Source: an uncultured Oscillospiraceae bacterium
Lineage (GTDB): Bacteria > Bacillota > Clostridia > Oscillospirales > Oscillospiraceae
Assembly (NCBI GenBank): GCA_934615645.1
Contig: CAKTTR010000044.1
Coordinates: 1-16,147, forward strand
DNA: 16,147 nucleotides
Direction: 5' to 3'
Of this stretch, positions 6,313-12,915 are shown one piece after another. Numbering within the stretch: the stretch's first letter is position 1; each line of letters opens with the position of its first letter. The translations under genes were made by a program, and so were the position numbers. Below the pieces are notes generated by a model. The model saw only the letters and a program-made list of their open reading frames with translations, made no database searches and was not told the origin of the DNA.

Positions 6313-8579
6313 TTTGCTACCTCCATAGCATTCTGCTTCTTATCGCGGCAAGCTTTCAAAACCCGATCCTGATTATAAGGCAGGCTGAAGATCCGTGTTC
6401 CCAGAGCGTCACAAACTGCATTAGCCACCGCACTGCCTGCGGGAACCAGTACCGGTTCACCCAAGCCGCGAGCGCCATAGGGACCGCTGTATACTTCATC
6501 ATCAACCGGGATAATTTCGATCACTTCCGGAATATCCGCCATAGTGGGGATTAGATAGGTCTGGAAGTTCTTGGTCGCGGGCTTTGCCTCATCCGTCCAG
6601 GCATAGTTTTCCGTGACTGCATAACCGAAGCCCTGGACGATACCACCCTCACATTGGCCTTCGTAGCCCAGCTTATTAACTACAGTGCCGGAGGCCGGAC
6701 AAGTTGCCTGCTTAATCAGGTGAACACGGCCTGTCAAAGTATCTACTTCAACTGCTGCCACTTGGGTAACCTGCGTAGTCATATAGTGGACACCAAATTC
6801 AAATTTTTCCGGTGCATTCATAAAGATGGCAAAACCCATCTTGGTGCGCACATGATCTTCCAACATTGCTGCGATCTGGGCAAAGGTATAGCCGCAAATT
6901 GTGTTGCCCTCTCCCTTTAGCTCTTCCACGCTGACATTCAGAACTTTGGCGATTTCCCGGTTCAACTGTTTTGCTGCATCCAAGATCGCGTTGCCGGCGA
7001 TGTAAGTCGTACGGGATGCAGTGATAGGACCGCAATCCGGTGCAAGTGCCGTATCGCCGTTGACGACATCGATATTGCTCAAGGGCATATGCATGGCTTC
7101 CGCAGCGATCATTGCCATAGTCGTTACGCTGCCTTGGCCCATATCTTCAGAACTGGCTTTGACAGTCAGTCTGCCATCCAGACCCAGGCAGAGGTGAACA
7201 TCCGCTGTATCTTTCGGAATTACGCTGCCGATACCGTTGCCGTGCTGGGCAGAAGCGATACCAACGCCACGCTTGATCCACGGATAGGGGGCCTGCTTCT
7301 TCCATTCCTCTCTGGTCTTCCAGACATTGGAATTTTCCGCGGCTTCCATGGTCTTTATGGCATACTGATCCTTGGCGGAGATCGTCTGTTCATAAACAAA
7401 TTTATCTGTGGCACAATTGATCTTACGAATCTCCAAACGGTCAATACCAAGCTTTGCCGCCAGCAGATCCATCTGGCTTTCTACCGCAAAGTTGGACTGC
7501 AGGTTACCAAAGCCACGGAACGCACTGCTGAACGCATTATTGGTTGCCACCAATCGGGCATTGATCTTAAAGTTCTCTGTGTAGTAGCAGCTGAACGCAT
7601 TTTCCATAGCGAACATGATAACTGCACCGGCATAACCGTTGTAAGCGCCACCCATGCCGGTCATTTTAACCTCATGGGCCACAACCTTACCTTTTTCATC
7701 GGTGGCTGTTTTCATCCAGATTTCAATAGGCAGACGCTTGGGCGCAATCTTAAAGGATTCTTCCCGGTTCAGTGTCAGCATGACCGGACGTCTGCACTTA
7801 AGACTGGCGGTGGACACAGCCCCCTGCAACAGCAGACTGTCTTTGCCGCCGAAACCGCCGCCCAAAGGAGTGGAGTGAATACGAATCTTCTCCAAAGGCA
7901 TATTCAAAATGTTGACCAGATCCCGGCGGGCACGAGGACCGTTCTGGATCGGACACCAGAGTTCAATACCGTCTCCCATGGGGCGCGCTACACATACCTC
8001 AGGTTCCAGATATGCATGCAGTTGGTGGGGTGTTTTATAAACATTCTCCACAACATGGGCAGCTGTGGCAAATGCTTCCTCTACATTGCCCTTTTCAAAG
8101 CCGGCATTCAGGATAATATTTCCTTCGAACTCCTCGTTGATGGTTACTGCATCCGGGGCCAGCGATTCCTCAGGAGTGCGGTATACGGGCAGTGCTTCGT
8201 AATCAACATGAACCAATTTGACTGCTTCCGCAGCAATTTCTTCAGTTTCTGCTACTACAATGGCAATAAAGTCACCGGCATAGCGCACTTTGGTGTCACA
8301 GATGCACTGCTGGTCTTTGGTCACAAGACCGTGTCGGTTTACTCCGGGGATGTCTTTGGCGGTCGCGACTGTCACAACACCCGGGTAGTTTTCGGCTTCA
8401 GTGGTATCTATTTTAATGATATTTGCATGAGCGACCGGCAGATGTACCAGTTTCGCATGGCACATCCCTTCCATTTTTAAATCTCCGAAAAATTTTGTGC
8501 GCCCGGTAACCTTATCGGTACCATCGAGACGAACAACTTCGGAGCCAATGATTTTTCGAGTACCATTTACTTTACCCAT
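6309..8579 (-). CDS. xdhA: xanthine dehydrogenase family molybdopterin-binding subunit, 756 aa
   Basis: This is the large catalytic subunit, which hydroxylates a heterocyclic substrate at the molybdenum site. Motifs in order: LWCPIQNGP (Gln212, matching the Gln near the Mo oxo group), PLGGGFGGKD (238-247), AFRGFGN (353-359), EDMGQGS (478-483) and GARGLGEP (702-709; Glu708 is the general base). The Arg in AFRGFG and the Glu after GLG match the two substrate-binding/catalytic residues of purine hydroxylases, whereas the third, Glu in GGKE, is Asp247. I chose ATG 8579 because GGAGG stands seven bases upstream; a further 60 in-frame codons upstream look non-coding. Length is typical. It is the first gene of the operon, behind a long structured leader. 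Purine substrate likely but not proven. Confidence 0.92.
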   Translation of the reverse strand: MGKVNGTRKIIGSEVVRLDGTDKVTGRTKFFGDLKMEGMCHAKLVHLPVAHANIIKIDTTEAENYPGVVTVATAKDIPGVNRHGLVTKDQQCICDTKVRYAGDFIAIVVAETEEIAAEAVKLVHVDYEALPVYRTPEESLAPDAVTINEEFEGNIILNAGFEKGNVEEAFATAAHVVENVYKTPHQLHAYLEPEVCVARPMGDGIELWCPIQNGPRARRDLVNILNMPLEKIRIHSTPLGGGFGGKDSLLLQGAVSTASLKCRRPVMLTLNREESFKIAPKRLPIEIWMKTATDEKGKVVAHEVKMTGMGGAYNGYAGAVIMFAMENAFSCYYTENFKINARLVATNNAFSSAFRGFGNLQSNFAVESQMDLLAAKLGIDRLEIRKINCATDKFVYEQTISAKDQYAIKTMEAAENSNVWKTREEWKKQAPYPWIKRGVGIASAQHGNGIGSVIPKDTADVHLCLGLDGRLTVKASSEDMGQGSVTTMAMIAAEAMHMPLSNIDVVNGDTALAPDCGPITASRTTYIAGNAILDAAKQLNREIAKVLNVSVEELKGEGNTICGYTFAQIAAMLEDHVRTKMGFAIFMNAPEKFEFGVHYMTTQVTQVAAVEVDTLTGRVHLIKQATCPASGTVVNKLGYEGQCEGGIVQGFGYAVTENYAWTDEAKPATKNFQTYLIPTMADIPEVIEIIPVDDEVYSGPYGARGLGEPVLVPAGSAVANAVCDALGTRIFSLPYNQDRVLKACRDKKQNAMEVAK

Positions 8580-8700
8580 CATATAACCTCCAGCCATGAA
8601 ATTTTCAGTTTGGTTTCTCAAGTTTTCGGTAAGATGACCGCTGATGCGGGGTAAGAGCAACATCGGTATCTTTGGACAGAAATATAAGGTATCTACAATC

Positions 8701-8779
8701 ATGCAGCAACAATAAAACAAACGTTTCCGATTGGAGCAAGCAAGTTCACTGGGAAACATTTCTTAAAGCATTGCTGCAT
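8701..8779 (-). promoter_or_regulatory. repeated leader element, copy A (candidate cis-regulatory RNA)
   Basis: ATGCAGCAA (8701-8709) and TTGCTGCAT (8771-8779) enclose a core at 8733-8753 that contains GGAGCAAGCA and TTCACTGGG (plus-strand reading). An inner stem joins 8721-8728 to 8752-8759. Its single imperfect pair is a G-U wobble in minus-strand RNA but an A-C mismatch in plus-strand RNA, which favours minus-strand transcription. It lies about 120 bases before the hydroxylase operon. Copies B and C share the core. I do not recognise a known riboswitch class. Confidence 0.6.
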
Positions 8780-8802
8780 GAATTGCACACAGAGAGTATG
8801 AG

Positions 8803-8819
8803 CCGGCCAACGTGGCCGG
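8803..8819. repeat. perfect 7-bp GC hairpin in the hydroxylase leader
   Basis: CCGGCCA (8803-8809), ACG loop, TGGCCGG (8813-8819). No T-run follows on the minus strand, so it is not a standard terminator for the upstream gene. It stands between leader copies A and B. Confidence 0.6.
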
Positions 8820-8828
8820 TTGATTTTG

Positions 8829-8877
8829 GAAGATCACCGCTGGCACCCAAAGCCACATTAGTGCCAACGGCATCTTC
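8829..8877. repeat. long interrupted inverted repeat in the hydroxylase leader
   Basis: Three nested arm pairs line up: GAAGAT with ATCTTC (8829-8834/8872-8877), CCG with CGG (8837-8839/8868-8870) and TGGCAC with GTGCCA (8841-8846/8861-8866). This gives 15 pairs with two small internal loops and a 14-base apical loop. Together with the hairpin at 8803-8819 it makes most of the 8580-9016 interval structured. Function unknown. Confidence 0.55.
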
Positions 8878-8905
8878 ACACAGAACTACAGGGTCGATAT
8901 GACAA

Positions 8906-8986
8906 CCAGGCAGCAGCGCCATACTGGATATGGAGCAAGCACGCTATTCACACTGGAAGACAGCAGAATCTGGCGCTGACACCTGG
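8906..8986 (-). promoter_or_regulatory. repeated leader element, copy B
   Basis: The core (GGAGCAAGCA at 8932-8941, then TTCACACTGG at 8948-8957) is the same as in copies A and C. The enclosing arms differ in sequence yet still pair: CAGCGCCA (8914-8921) with TGGCGCTG (8971-8978), and outside them CCAGG (8906-8910) with CCTGG (8982-8986). Changed arms that keep pairing are what a conserved RNA structure would show. It begins about 30 bases after the lipoprotein gene's stop. Confidence 0.6.
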
Positions 8987-9016
8987 ATTGTACCTTAATA
9001 AATGAATAAAATAAAT

Positions 9017-10189
9017 TTACGGAACGTCACCGACGACATTGTCCAGCAGGAAGAACATGTCGGTCATGCCTTCCACATCGAAGGTTTCACCCTCAGCCAG
9101 GATCTGGTTCCCTTCATTATCATAGAGCGGGCCGCACATCACGACATATTCGCCGTTGATAATCGATTCGTACATGGCGTCACACTGGTCGATCACATCC
9201 TGAGGCATAATGTCCGTATTCCAGGGAGCGATGGATGCGGCCCCTTCCGCCATGCCCATATACCGCAGGTCACTGTTAAAGCTGCCTGTTGCTACTTCTG
9301 TGATGATCTCGTTGAAAATCGGCGTCCAGTTCCACATAAAGGACGTCAGCATTGCATCCGGTGCATAGTCGTGCATGTCAATATGGAAACCGGTGCAATA
9401 AATGCCAGCTTCGGAAGCAACCCGAGGGATCGCAGTGCTGGAGCCATGGAAGCCAATGGCCTGCACGCCCAGATCATCGATCAGGGAATTGGCGCACTCT
9501 TTTTCCGCAGCGGGATCAAACCAACTGTTGGCCCACAGGACATGTACCGTCGCATTGGCGTTGGCGGCTTTCGCGCCGGCGGACCAGGAATTGATCGCAC
9601 GAATGACGGAGGCGGTGGGCTGGGGGGCTACGAAACCGAGGTCATCAACCTCGCTCATCAGCGCGGCAGCATAGCCGCACATAAAGATCGCGTCCATATC
9701 CCAACAGGTGAAGGAACCGTAATTTGCTGCGCCTTCCCCGCCCTCAAACTGCACGAAGGTAACGTCAGGGTAGTTGGGGTAGGCTGCTGTCATATTTACT
9801 GTGTTGCCGGCGGAAGTGCCGAAGATAATGTTGCACCCGTCGTCAACCATCTGCACGATTGTAGAGTCGGCTTCAGCACCGCCTTCCGGCAGTTCGCCAA
9901 CGACAACGTACTGATCTTCTGTCAGACCCAGCTGCTCAACGCTGCGCATCAGGCCTTCATACATAGCCTGACACCAGCCGCCGTCTGTAGTGGTTCTGAC
10001 CAGCAGCATACCGATTTTGATATTGCTGTAATCCACTTCTTCGGTTTCAGCAGCTTCCGTGGTTTGCGTGTCTTCCGACTGTGCAGATTCTTCTGTGGTC
10101 GCTTGGCTGCTTTCCTGAGAAGTGCCGCAGCCAATAAACAGGCTTACAAGCAGGGCCATGACCAGCACTAATATAAACAATCTTTTCAC
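9017..10189 (-). CDS. BMP-family (PnrA/TmpC-like) substrate-binding lipoprotein, 390 aa
   Basis: Translation starts at GTG 10189, preceded by AAGGAG. The N-terminus is a lipoprotein signal: charged MKR, a hydrophobic stretch and a lipobox ending FIGC, with Cys21 as the lipidated residue. A Ser/Thr/Glu-rich linker (about 22-52) leads to the binding domain, which starts IKIGMLLVRTTTDGGWCQ, as in BMP family proteins. Characterised members bind purine nucleosides or bases for ABC import. It would sit on the outer face of the membrane and collect a purine-like ligand. No ABC ATPase or permease gene is adjacent, so it either works with a distant transporter or senses. Its leader carries the same repeated element as the hydroxylase operon, suggesting shared control. 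Confidence 0.88.
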   Translation of the reverse strand: MKRLFILVLVMALLVSLFIGCGTSQESSQATTEESAQSEDTQTTEAAETEEVDYSNIKIGMLLVRTTTDGGWCQAMYEGLMRSVEQLGLTEDQYVVVGELPEGGAEADSTIVQMVDDGCNIIFGTSAGNTVNMTAAYPNYPDVTFVQFEGGEGAANYGSFTCWDMDAIFMCGYAAALMSEVDDLGFVAPQPTASVIRAINSWSAGAKAANANATVHVLWANSWFDPAAEKECANSLIDDLGVQAIGFHGSSTAIPRVASEAGIYCTGFHIDMHDYAPDAMLTSFMWNWTPIFNEIITEVATGSFNSDLRYMGMAEGAASIAPWNTDIMPQDVIDQCDAMYESIINGEYVVMCGPLYDNEGNQILAEGETFDVEGMTDMFFLLDNVVGDVP

Positions 10190-10226
10190 AAGTTCGCTCC
10201 TTCAAAACGAGAGAAAAATCGCAACC

Positions 10227-10307
10227 ATGCAGCAATGCTGTCCAAATGATAAGGAGTAAGCAATTCATTCGCACTGGGAGGCAATCTTATGAAAAGCATT
10301 GCTGCAT
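10227..10307 (-). promoter_or_regulatory. repeated leader element, copy C
   Basis: A perfect 13-bp inverted repeat, ATGCAGCAATGCT (10227-10239) and AGCATTGCTGCAT (10295-10307), encloses the core GGAGTAAGCA (10253-10262) and GCACTGGGAG (10271-10280). An extra TTGCTGCAT lies just outside (10311-10319). The element ends about 38 bases before the lipoprotein GTG. The 3' arm on the minus strand is followed by GGTTGCGATTTTTCTC, so a weak terminator-like alternative fold (CAGC/GCTG before the T-run) is conceivable. Confidence 0.6.
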
Positions 10308-10341
10308 AGATTGCTGCATAACAACGACTAGCTTTTTAGGG

Positions 10342-10373
10342 GCTCCCACCGGCTGTGTCGGACCGCTGGGAGC
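10342..10373. repeat. GC-rich hairpin between corrinoid-protein and lipoprotein genes
   Basis: GCTCCCA (10342-10348) pairs with TGGGAGC (10367-10373), and inside a one-base mismatch CGG pairs with CCG. No T-run follows on the minus strand. It may protect the upstream mRNA's 3' end or be a weak terminator. The rest of 10190-10422 holds leader copy C and nothing else recognisable. Confidence 0.5.
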
Positions 10374-10422
10374 ACACCATGTGAAGGTGCTTGATAACAA
10401 GCAGATTAAACGACGAGACTGA

Positions 10423-11088
10423 TTACTCGACGATCACGGGCAGGTCAGCTGCACCGGCCAGCAATTTCTTGCACAGTTCCACAGCCTGGCTGGCGGTTCT
10501 GGAATAACCGTCCGCACCGATCTTTCTTGTCCAGTCCGGGGTGATGGGGCCGCCGCCGACGATGACCTTGTAGTCATCCCGGATCCCCTGCTTGGTCAGG
10601 GTCTTGATCAGTTCTTCCTGATAGTAAGCGGAGGTGGTCAGCAGGGTAGATACGCCGATGATGGACGCCTTGTGTTCCTTTGCCGTGGAGATGAACTTGG
10701 CCACCGTGGTATCCGTACCCAGATTGATGACGTTGTAGCCGCCAACAGACAGCTGGGTCGCTACCAGGTTCAGACCGATATCATGCAGGTCGCCCTGAGC
10801 GCAGCCCACAACGATGGTCGCATTTTCAGCCTTGCCATCCCGCTGCAGATAGGGGTTGACCTTTTCCAGCAGCGCGTGCATGCATTCGCCGCCCAGCATC
10901 ATATCCGGCAGGAAGGCTTCCATATCGTCAAAGGCCTTGCCCAGCTTCTCCAGAGCAACGACGCCGCCCTTGTTGATAATATCCTCTGCGGGAACGCCGG
11001 CTTCCAGCGCAGCGTCCACAGCTTCTAAGGTTTCATCTTCATCGCCGTCATAGACAGCTTCCACAATTGCATTCAAATACTTTTCCAT
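10423..11088 (-). CDS. methyltransferase cognate corrinoid (B12-binding) protein, MtmC/MttC-like, 221 aa
   Basis: This small cytoplasmic protein carries the methyl group on cobalt between two methyltransferases. Residues 1-85 form the helical cap domain. The cobalamin-binding Rossmann domain follows, with the base-off/His-on signature GDLHDIGLNL (99-108), whose His102 is the lower cobalt ligand, then GVSTLL (145-150) and VGGGP (177-181). The Lys usually following DIG is Leu here. The gene lies 37 bases after the MtmB-family gene in the same direction, which is the normal partner arrangement. Ribosome binding site AAAGGA. Length is typical (210-220 aa). The corrinoid activase (RamA-type) that such proteins need is not in the window. 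Confidence 0.9.
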   Translation of the reverse strand: MEKYLNAIVEAVYDGDEDETLEAVDAALEAGVPAEDIINKGGVVALEKLGKAFDDMEAFLPDMMLGGECMHALLEKVNPYLQRDGKAENATIVVGCAQGDLHDIGLNLVATQLSVGGYNVINLGTDTTVAKFISTAKEHKASIIGVSTLLTTSAYYQEELIKTLTKQGIRDDYKVIVGGGPITPDWTRKIGADGYSRTASQAVELCKKLLAGAADLPVIVE

Positions 11089-11125
11089 GGGTGTGTGTTC
11101 CTTTCTATAGCGTTATAGACTGCGA

Positions 11126-12505
11126 TCAGATCTTCAGACCGAAGCGGCGCAGGTCTTCACGAACCTTGTTGTCGATCTCGACCCATTCTGCACTGGGCTT
11201 GCCGGTCTTGCGGTCATAGCATTCATAGTAGCTCTGGCCCTGCGGCTGGTTGGCAACTGCATATTCGTACTTGGTCAGGCAGTAGTTGACGATCTCCAGA
11301 GCCTTGTCCAGGGTCAGGTCAGCTGCAGCCTTGAATACGTCTGCGCAGAAGTAAGCTTCCAGAGGAGTGATGTAGTTCTTCAGGGCGCCGCCGGCACTTC
11401 TGGGGCCGGTGGTCAGTTCCATACCGGATACGCAGGTGGTGATGAGACCGGCTGCGTTGGTATAGAGGATATCTTCGGTGCAGGGGCCTGCAGTCTGGTT
11501 AATGATCTTGTCCAGGATGGTGTGGGTATTGCGGGAGGTGGCCTGGACAGACATGCTCATGGCCCACAGACCGGTGCGGCAGCAGACGGTGTTCTGACGG
11601 ACGTCGAACATGGAGCAAGCGGAGATGTCCGTGCCGAACAGGGCATACTGCAGAATATCGGAAGCGATATTTGCTACAACAGAGCCTTCGGGAGGACCGG
11701 AGTAGCCACCGATCATGGACGGGCAGCCGGTACGCAGGTAACCGCCAAAGGCAGCTGCGGTCATCATCTTGTTGAAGTTACAGTAGTTGGTCTTGATTTC
11801 AGAGGGCTGCAGGCCAATGCCCATCTGTACTCTGCCGGGCTTTTCATTGGCAGCATAACCGGCCATGAAGCCAAATTCCGTAACAGAGGAACTCAGACCC
11901 ATCTGGGGGATACCGGGACGGCCGGCACGCCAAATCGCCTCTTCTCTCAGCTGTGCTTCACGGATACCGGCGGCAGTCTCAAAGGGAGTGCCGGAGAAAG
12001 CGGGAATGCCATAAACGGTGTCGATGGACGGACCCTGGAGAATGTCGATGTTCTTGTAGCGGATCAGTTCACTGACCAGCTCTGCATAGATGTCTTCGTC
12101 GATCTGAATAGACAGGGATGTGCAAAACAGGGGCTTGGTTTTGTCTTCCGGGGTTCTGGCCTTCAAGGTCACCTGATCAGGACCGGTTCCCAAAATCAGT
12201 TCTTCCGGTGCCTGCTTCAGTGCATCCAGCAGTTCCTGACGGCTGAACTTGACTACCGTTTCGGTGTCGGTACACTGAACACCGATGGTCTCCGCCAGTT
12301 CCAGACCAGCTTCGAAGAAGCGGTCGGCCAGTTCCAGATCCTGGTTGACAGGAATTTCAGGATTATAGGTGCCTGCCAGTTCATACTTCTTCAGGATTTT
12401 CTTTACAGACTTCGGAACGATTTTATTGTCCCAGTCACGGCCGGAACAAGCCTCGCCCTCTTTGATACGCTCCAGCATTTCGGTCAAATATCTTACAGAC
12501 GCCAT
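11126..12505 (-). CDS. MtmB-family (monomethylamine methyltransferase-like) corrinoid methyltransferase lacking pyrrolysine, 459 aa
   Basis: The whole length can be lined up, from memory, with archaeal MtmB (458 aa). Shared blocks include the N-terminal GEAC...DWD, TDTETVVKF, LGTG, AGRPG (194-198), AGPCTED and, near the end, YYECYD...LRRFGLKI. In MtmB the pyrrolysine is residue 202, directly after AGRPGMGV. Here residue 202 is Met (codon ATG at 11900-11902), not an amber codon, so this is a non-pyrrolysine member, comparable in principle to MtgB within the MttB family. Such enzymes pass a methyl group from a methylated nitrogen compound to the partner corrinoid protein. I chose ATG 12505 (AAGGAGG ten bases upstream) over an in-frame TTG at 12526. 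Substrate unknown. The purine-related neighbours suggest an N-methylated heterocycle. Confidence 0.88.
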   Translation of the reverse strand: MASVRYLTEMLERIKEGEACSGRDWDNKIVPKSVKKILKKYELAGTYNPEIPVNQDLELADRFFEAGLELAETIGVQCTDTETVVKFSRQELLDALKQAPEELILGTGPDQVTLKARTPEDKTKPLFCTSLSIQIDEDIYAELVSELIRYKNIDILQGPSIDTVYGIPAFSGTPFETAAGIREAQLREEAIWRAGRPGIPQMGLSSSVTEFGFMAGYAANEKPGRVQMGIGLQPSEIKTNYCNFNKMMTAAAFGGYLRTGCPSMIGGYSGPPEGSVVANIASDILQYALFGTDISACSMFDVRQNTVCCRTGLWAMSMSVQATSRNTHTILDKIINQTAGPCTEDILYTNAAGLITTCVSGMELTTGPRSAGGALKNYITPLEAYFCADVFKAAADLTLDKALEIVNYCLTKYEYAVANQPQGQSYYECYDRKTGKPSAEWVEIDNKVREDLRRFGLKI

Positions 12506-12556
12506 GGTTGCGTTGCCTCCTTCCAAGGTGTGTGTTCTTTCTTGTGGTTGATAACT

Positions 12557-12617
12557 TTGGCTGCCAACGTTGTTTCTGATTTCATTTTACAGAATTGTTG
12601 TTTTTTGGCAACGCCAA
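12557..12617 (-). promoter_or_regulatory. paired palindromic operator candidates at the MtmB-family promoter
   Basis: TTGGCTGCCAA (12557-12567) and TTGGCAACGCCAA (12605-12617) are two palindromes with the same half-sites, about 49 bases apart centre to centre. The distal one overlaps the -35 box and the proximal one lies just downstream of the predicted start site. A further CCAACGTT occurs at 12630-12637. This is the layout of a repressor using two sites. The IclR protein encoded just upstream is the obvious candidate. Confidence 0.5.
12584..12611 (-). promoter_or_regulatory. sigma-A type promoter of the methyltransferase operon
   Basis: On the minus strand TTGCCA (12606-12611), a 16-base spacer and TAAAAT (12584-12589). 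It stands about 80 bases upstream of the ATG at 12505 and downstream of two terminators, so the methyltransferase and corrinoid genes have their own promoter. Confidence 0.6.
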
Positions 12618-12765
12618 CTTTAGAAGCACCCAACGTTCGTGATGTTCGCTAGTTTCACTTCAATGCTTTCGGGAAAATTCAACAAACACTATCACGCAAC
12701 CATGTAAACGGGCCCCGATTTTTTGCGCAGATTTGACAAAGAAATTTTTGCTGCAGCGCAGGCGC

Positions 12766-12803
12766 AAAAAAAGGATTGAACGGTTTGTTCAATCCTGCGC
12801 CTG
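12766..12803 (-). terminator. second minus-strand terminator upstream of the methyltransferase operon
   Basis: GGATTGAAC (12773-12781) and GTTCAATCC (12787-12795) form a perfect 9-bp stem with a 5-base loop, followed on the minus strand by seven T (12766-12772). The outer arms CAGGCGCA (12759-12766) and TGCGCCTG (12796-12803) also pair and would enclose the T-run. Confidence 0.75.
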
Positions 12804-12872
12804 AGTCATTCGACTGTGTTGAACGACCTGTCTGATTGTGACGAATGTTTAATGCGGTTGTATTTGCGGCGT

Positions 12873-12903
12873 AAAAAACGGGGCGTGTTTTTAACACGCC
12901 CCG
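12873..12903 (-). terminator. terminator of the IclR-family gene
   Basis: CGGGGCGTGTT and its exact complement (12879-12889/12893-12903) form an 11-bp stem with a 3-base loop, followed on the minus strand by six T (12873-12878). It starts 12 bases past the IclR stop codon. Confidence 0.9.
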
Positions 12904-12915
12904 ATATCGTTAACG

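Noticed and set aside
7089..8480. 463-codon plus-strand open frame
   Set aside because: It lies wholly opposite the hydroxylase large-subunit gene, whose motifs are unmistakable. Long antisense frames are common opposite GC-biased codons. No ribosome binding site and odd composition.
8987..8992. TACAAT as the -10 box of a hydroxylase-operon promoter
   Set aside because: No convincing -35 box, and the start site would fall inside the outer stem of leader copy B.
9002..10171. 389-codon plus-strand open frame
   Set aside because: Antisense shadow of the BMP lipoprotein gene, which has a clear lipobox and family sequence.
8701..10307. Reading the three-copy element as a small mobile repeat (MITE)
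   Set aside because: Arms differ between copies while still pairing, no target-site duplications were seen, and all copies lie in the same orientation in 5' leaders. Not fully excluded.
11900..11902. Possible in-frame amber (pyrrolysine) codon in the methyltransferase
   Set aside because: The codon is ATG, and the 459-codon frame contains no TAG, so pyrrolysine is not used here.
11522..12652. 376-codon plus-strand open frame
   Set aside because: Antisense shadow of the MtmB-family gene; no recognisable domain.
12679..12897. 72-codon minus-strand frame between regulator and methyltransferase
   Set aside because: It begins within the IclR terminator stem and runs through the second terminator; no ribosome binding site.
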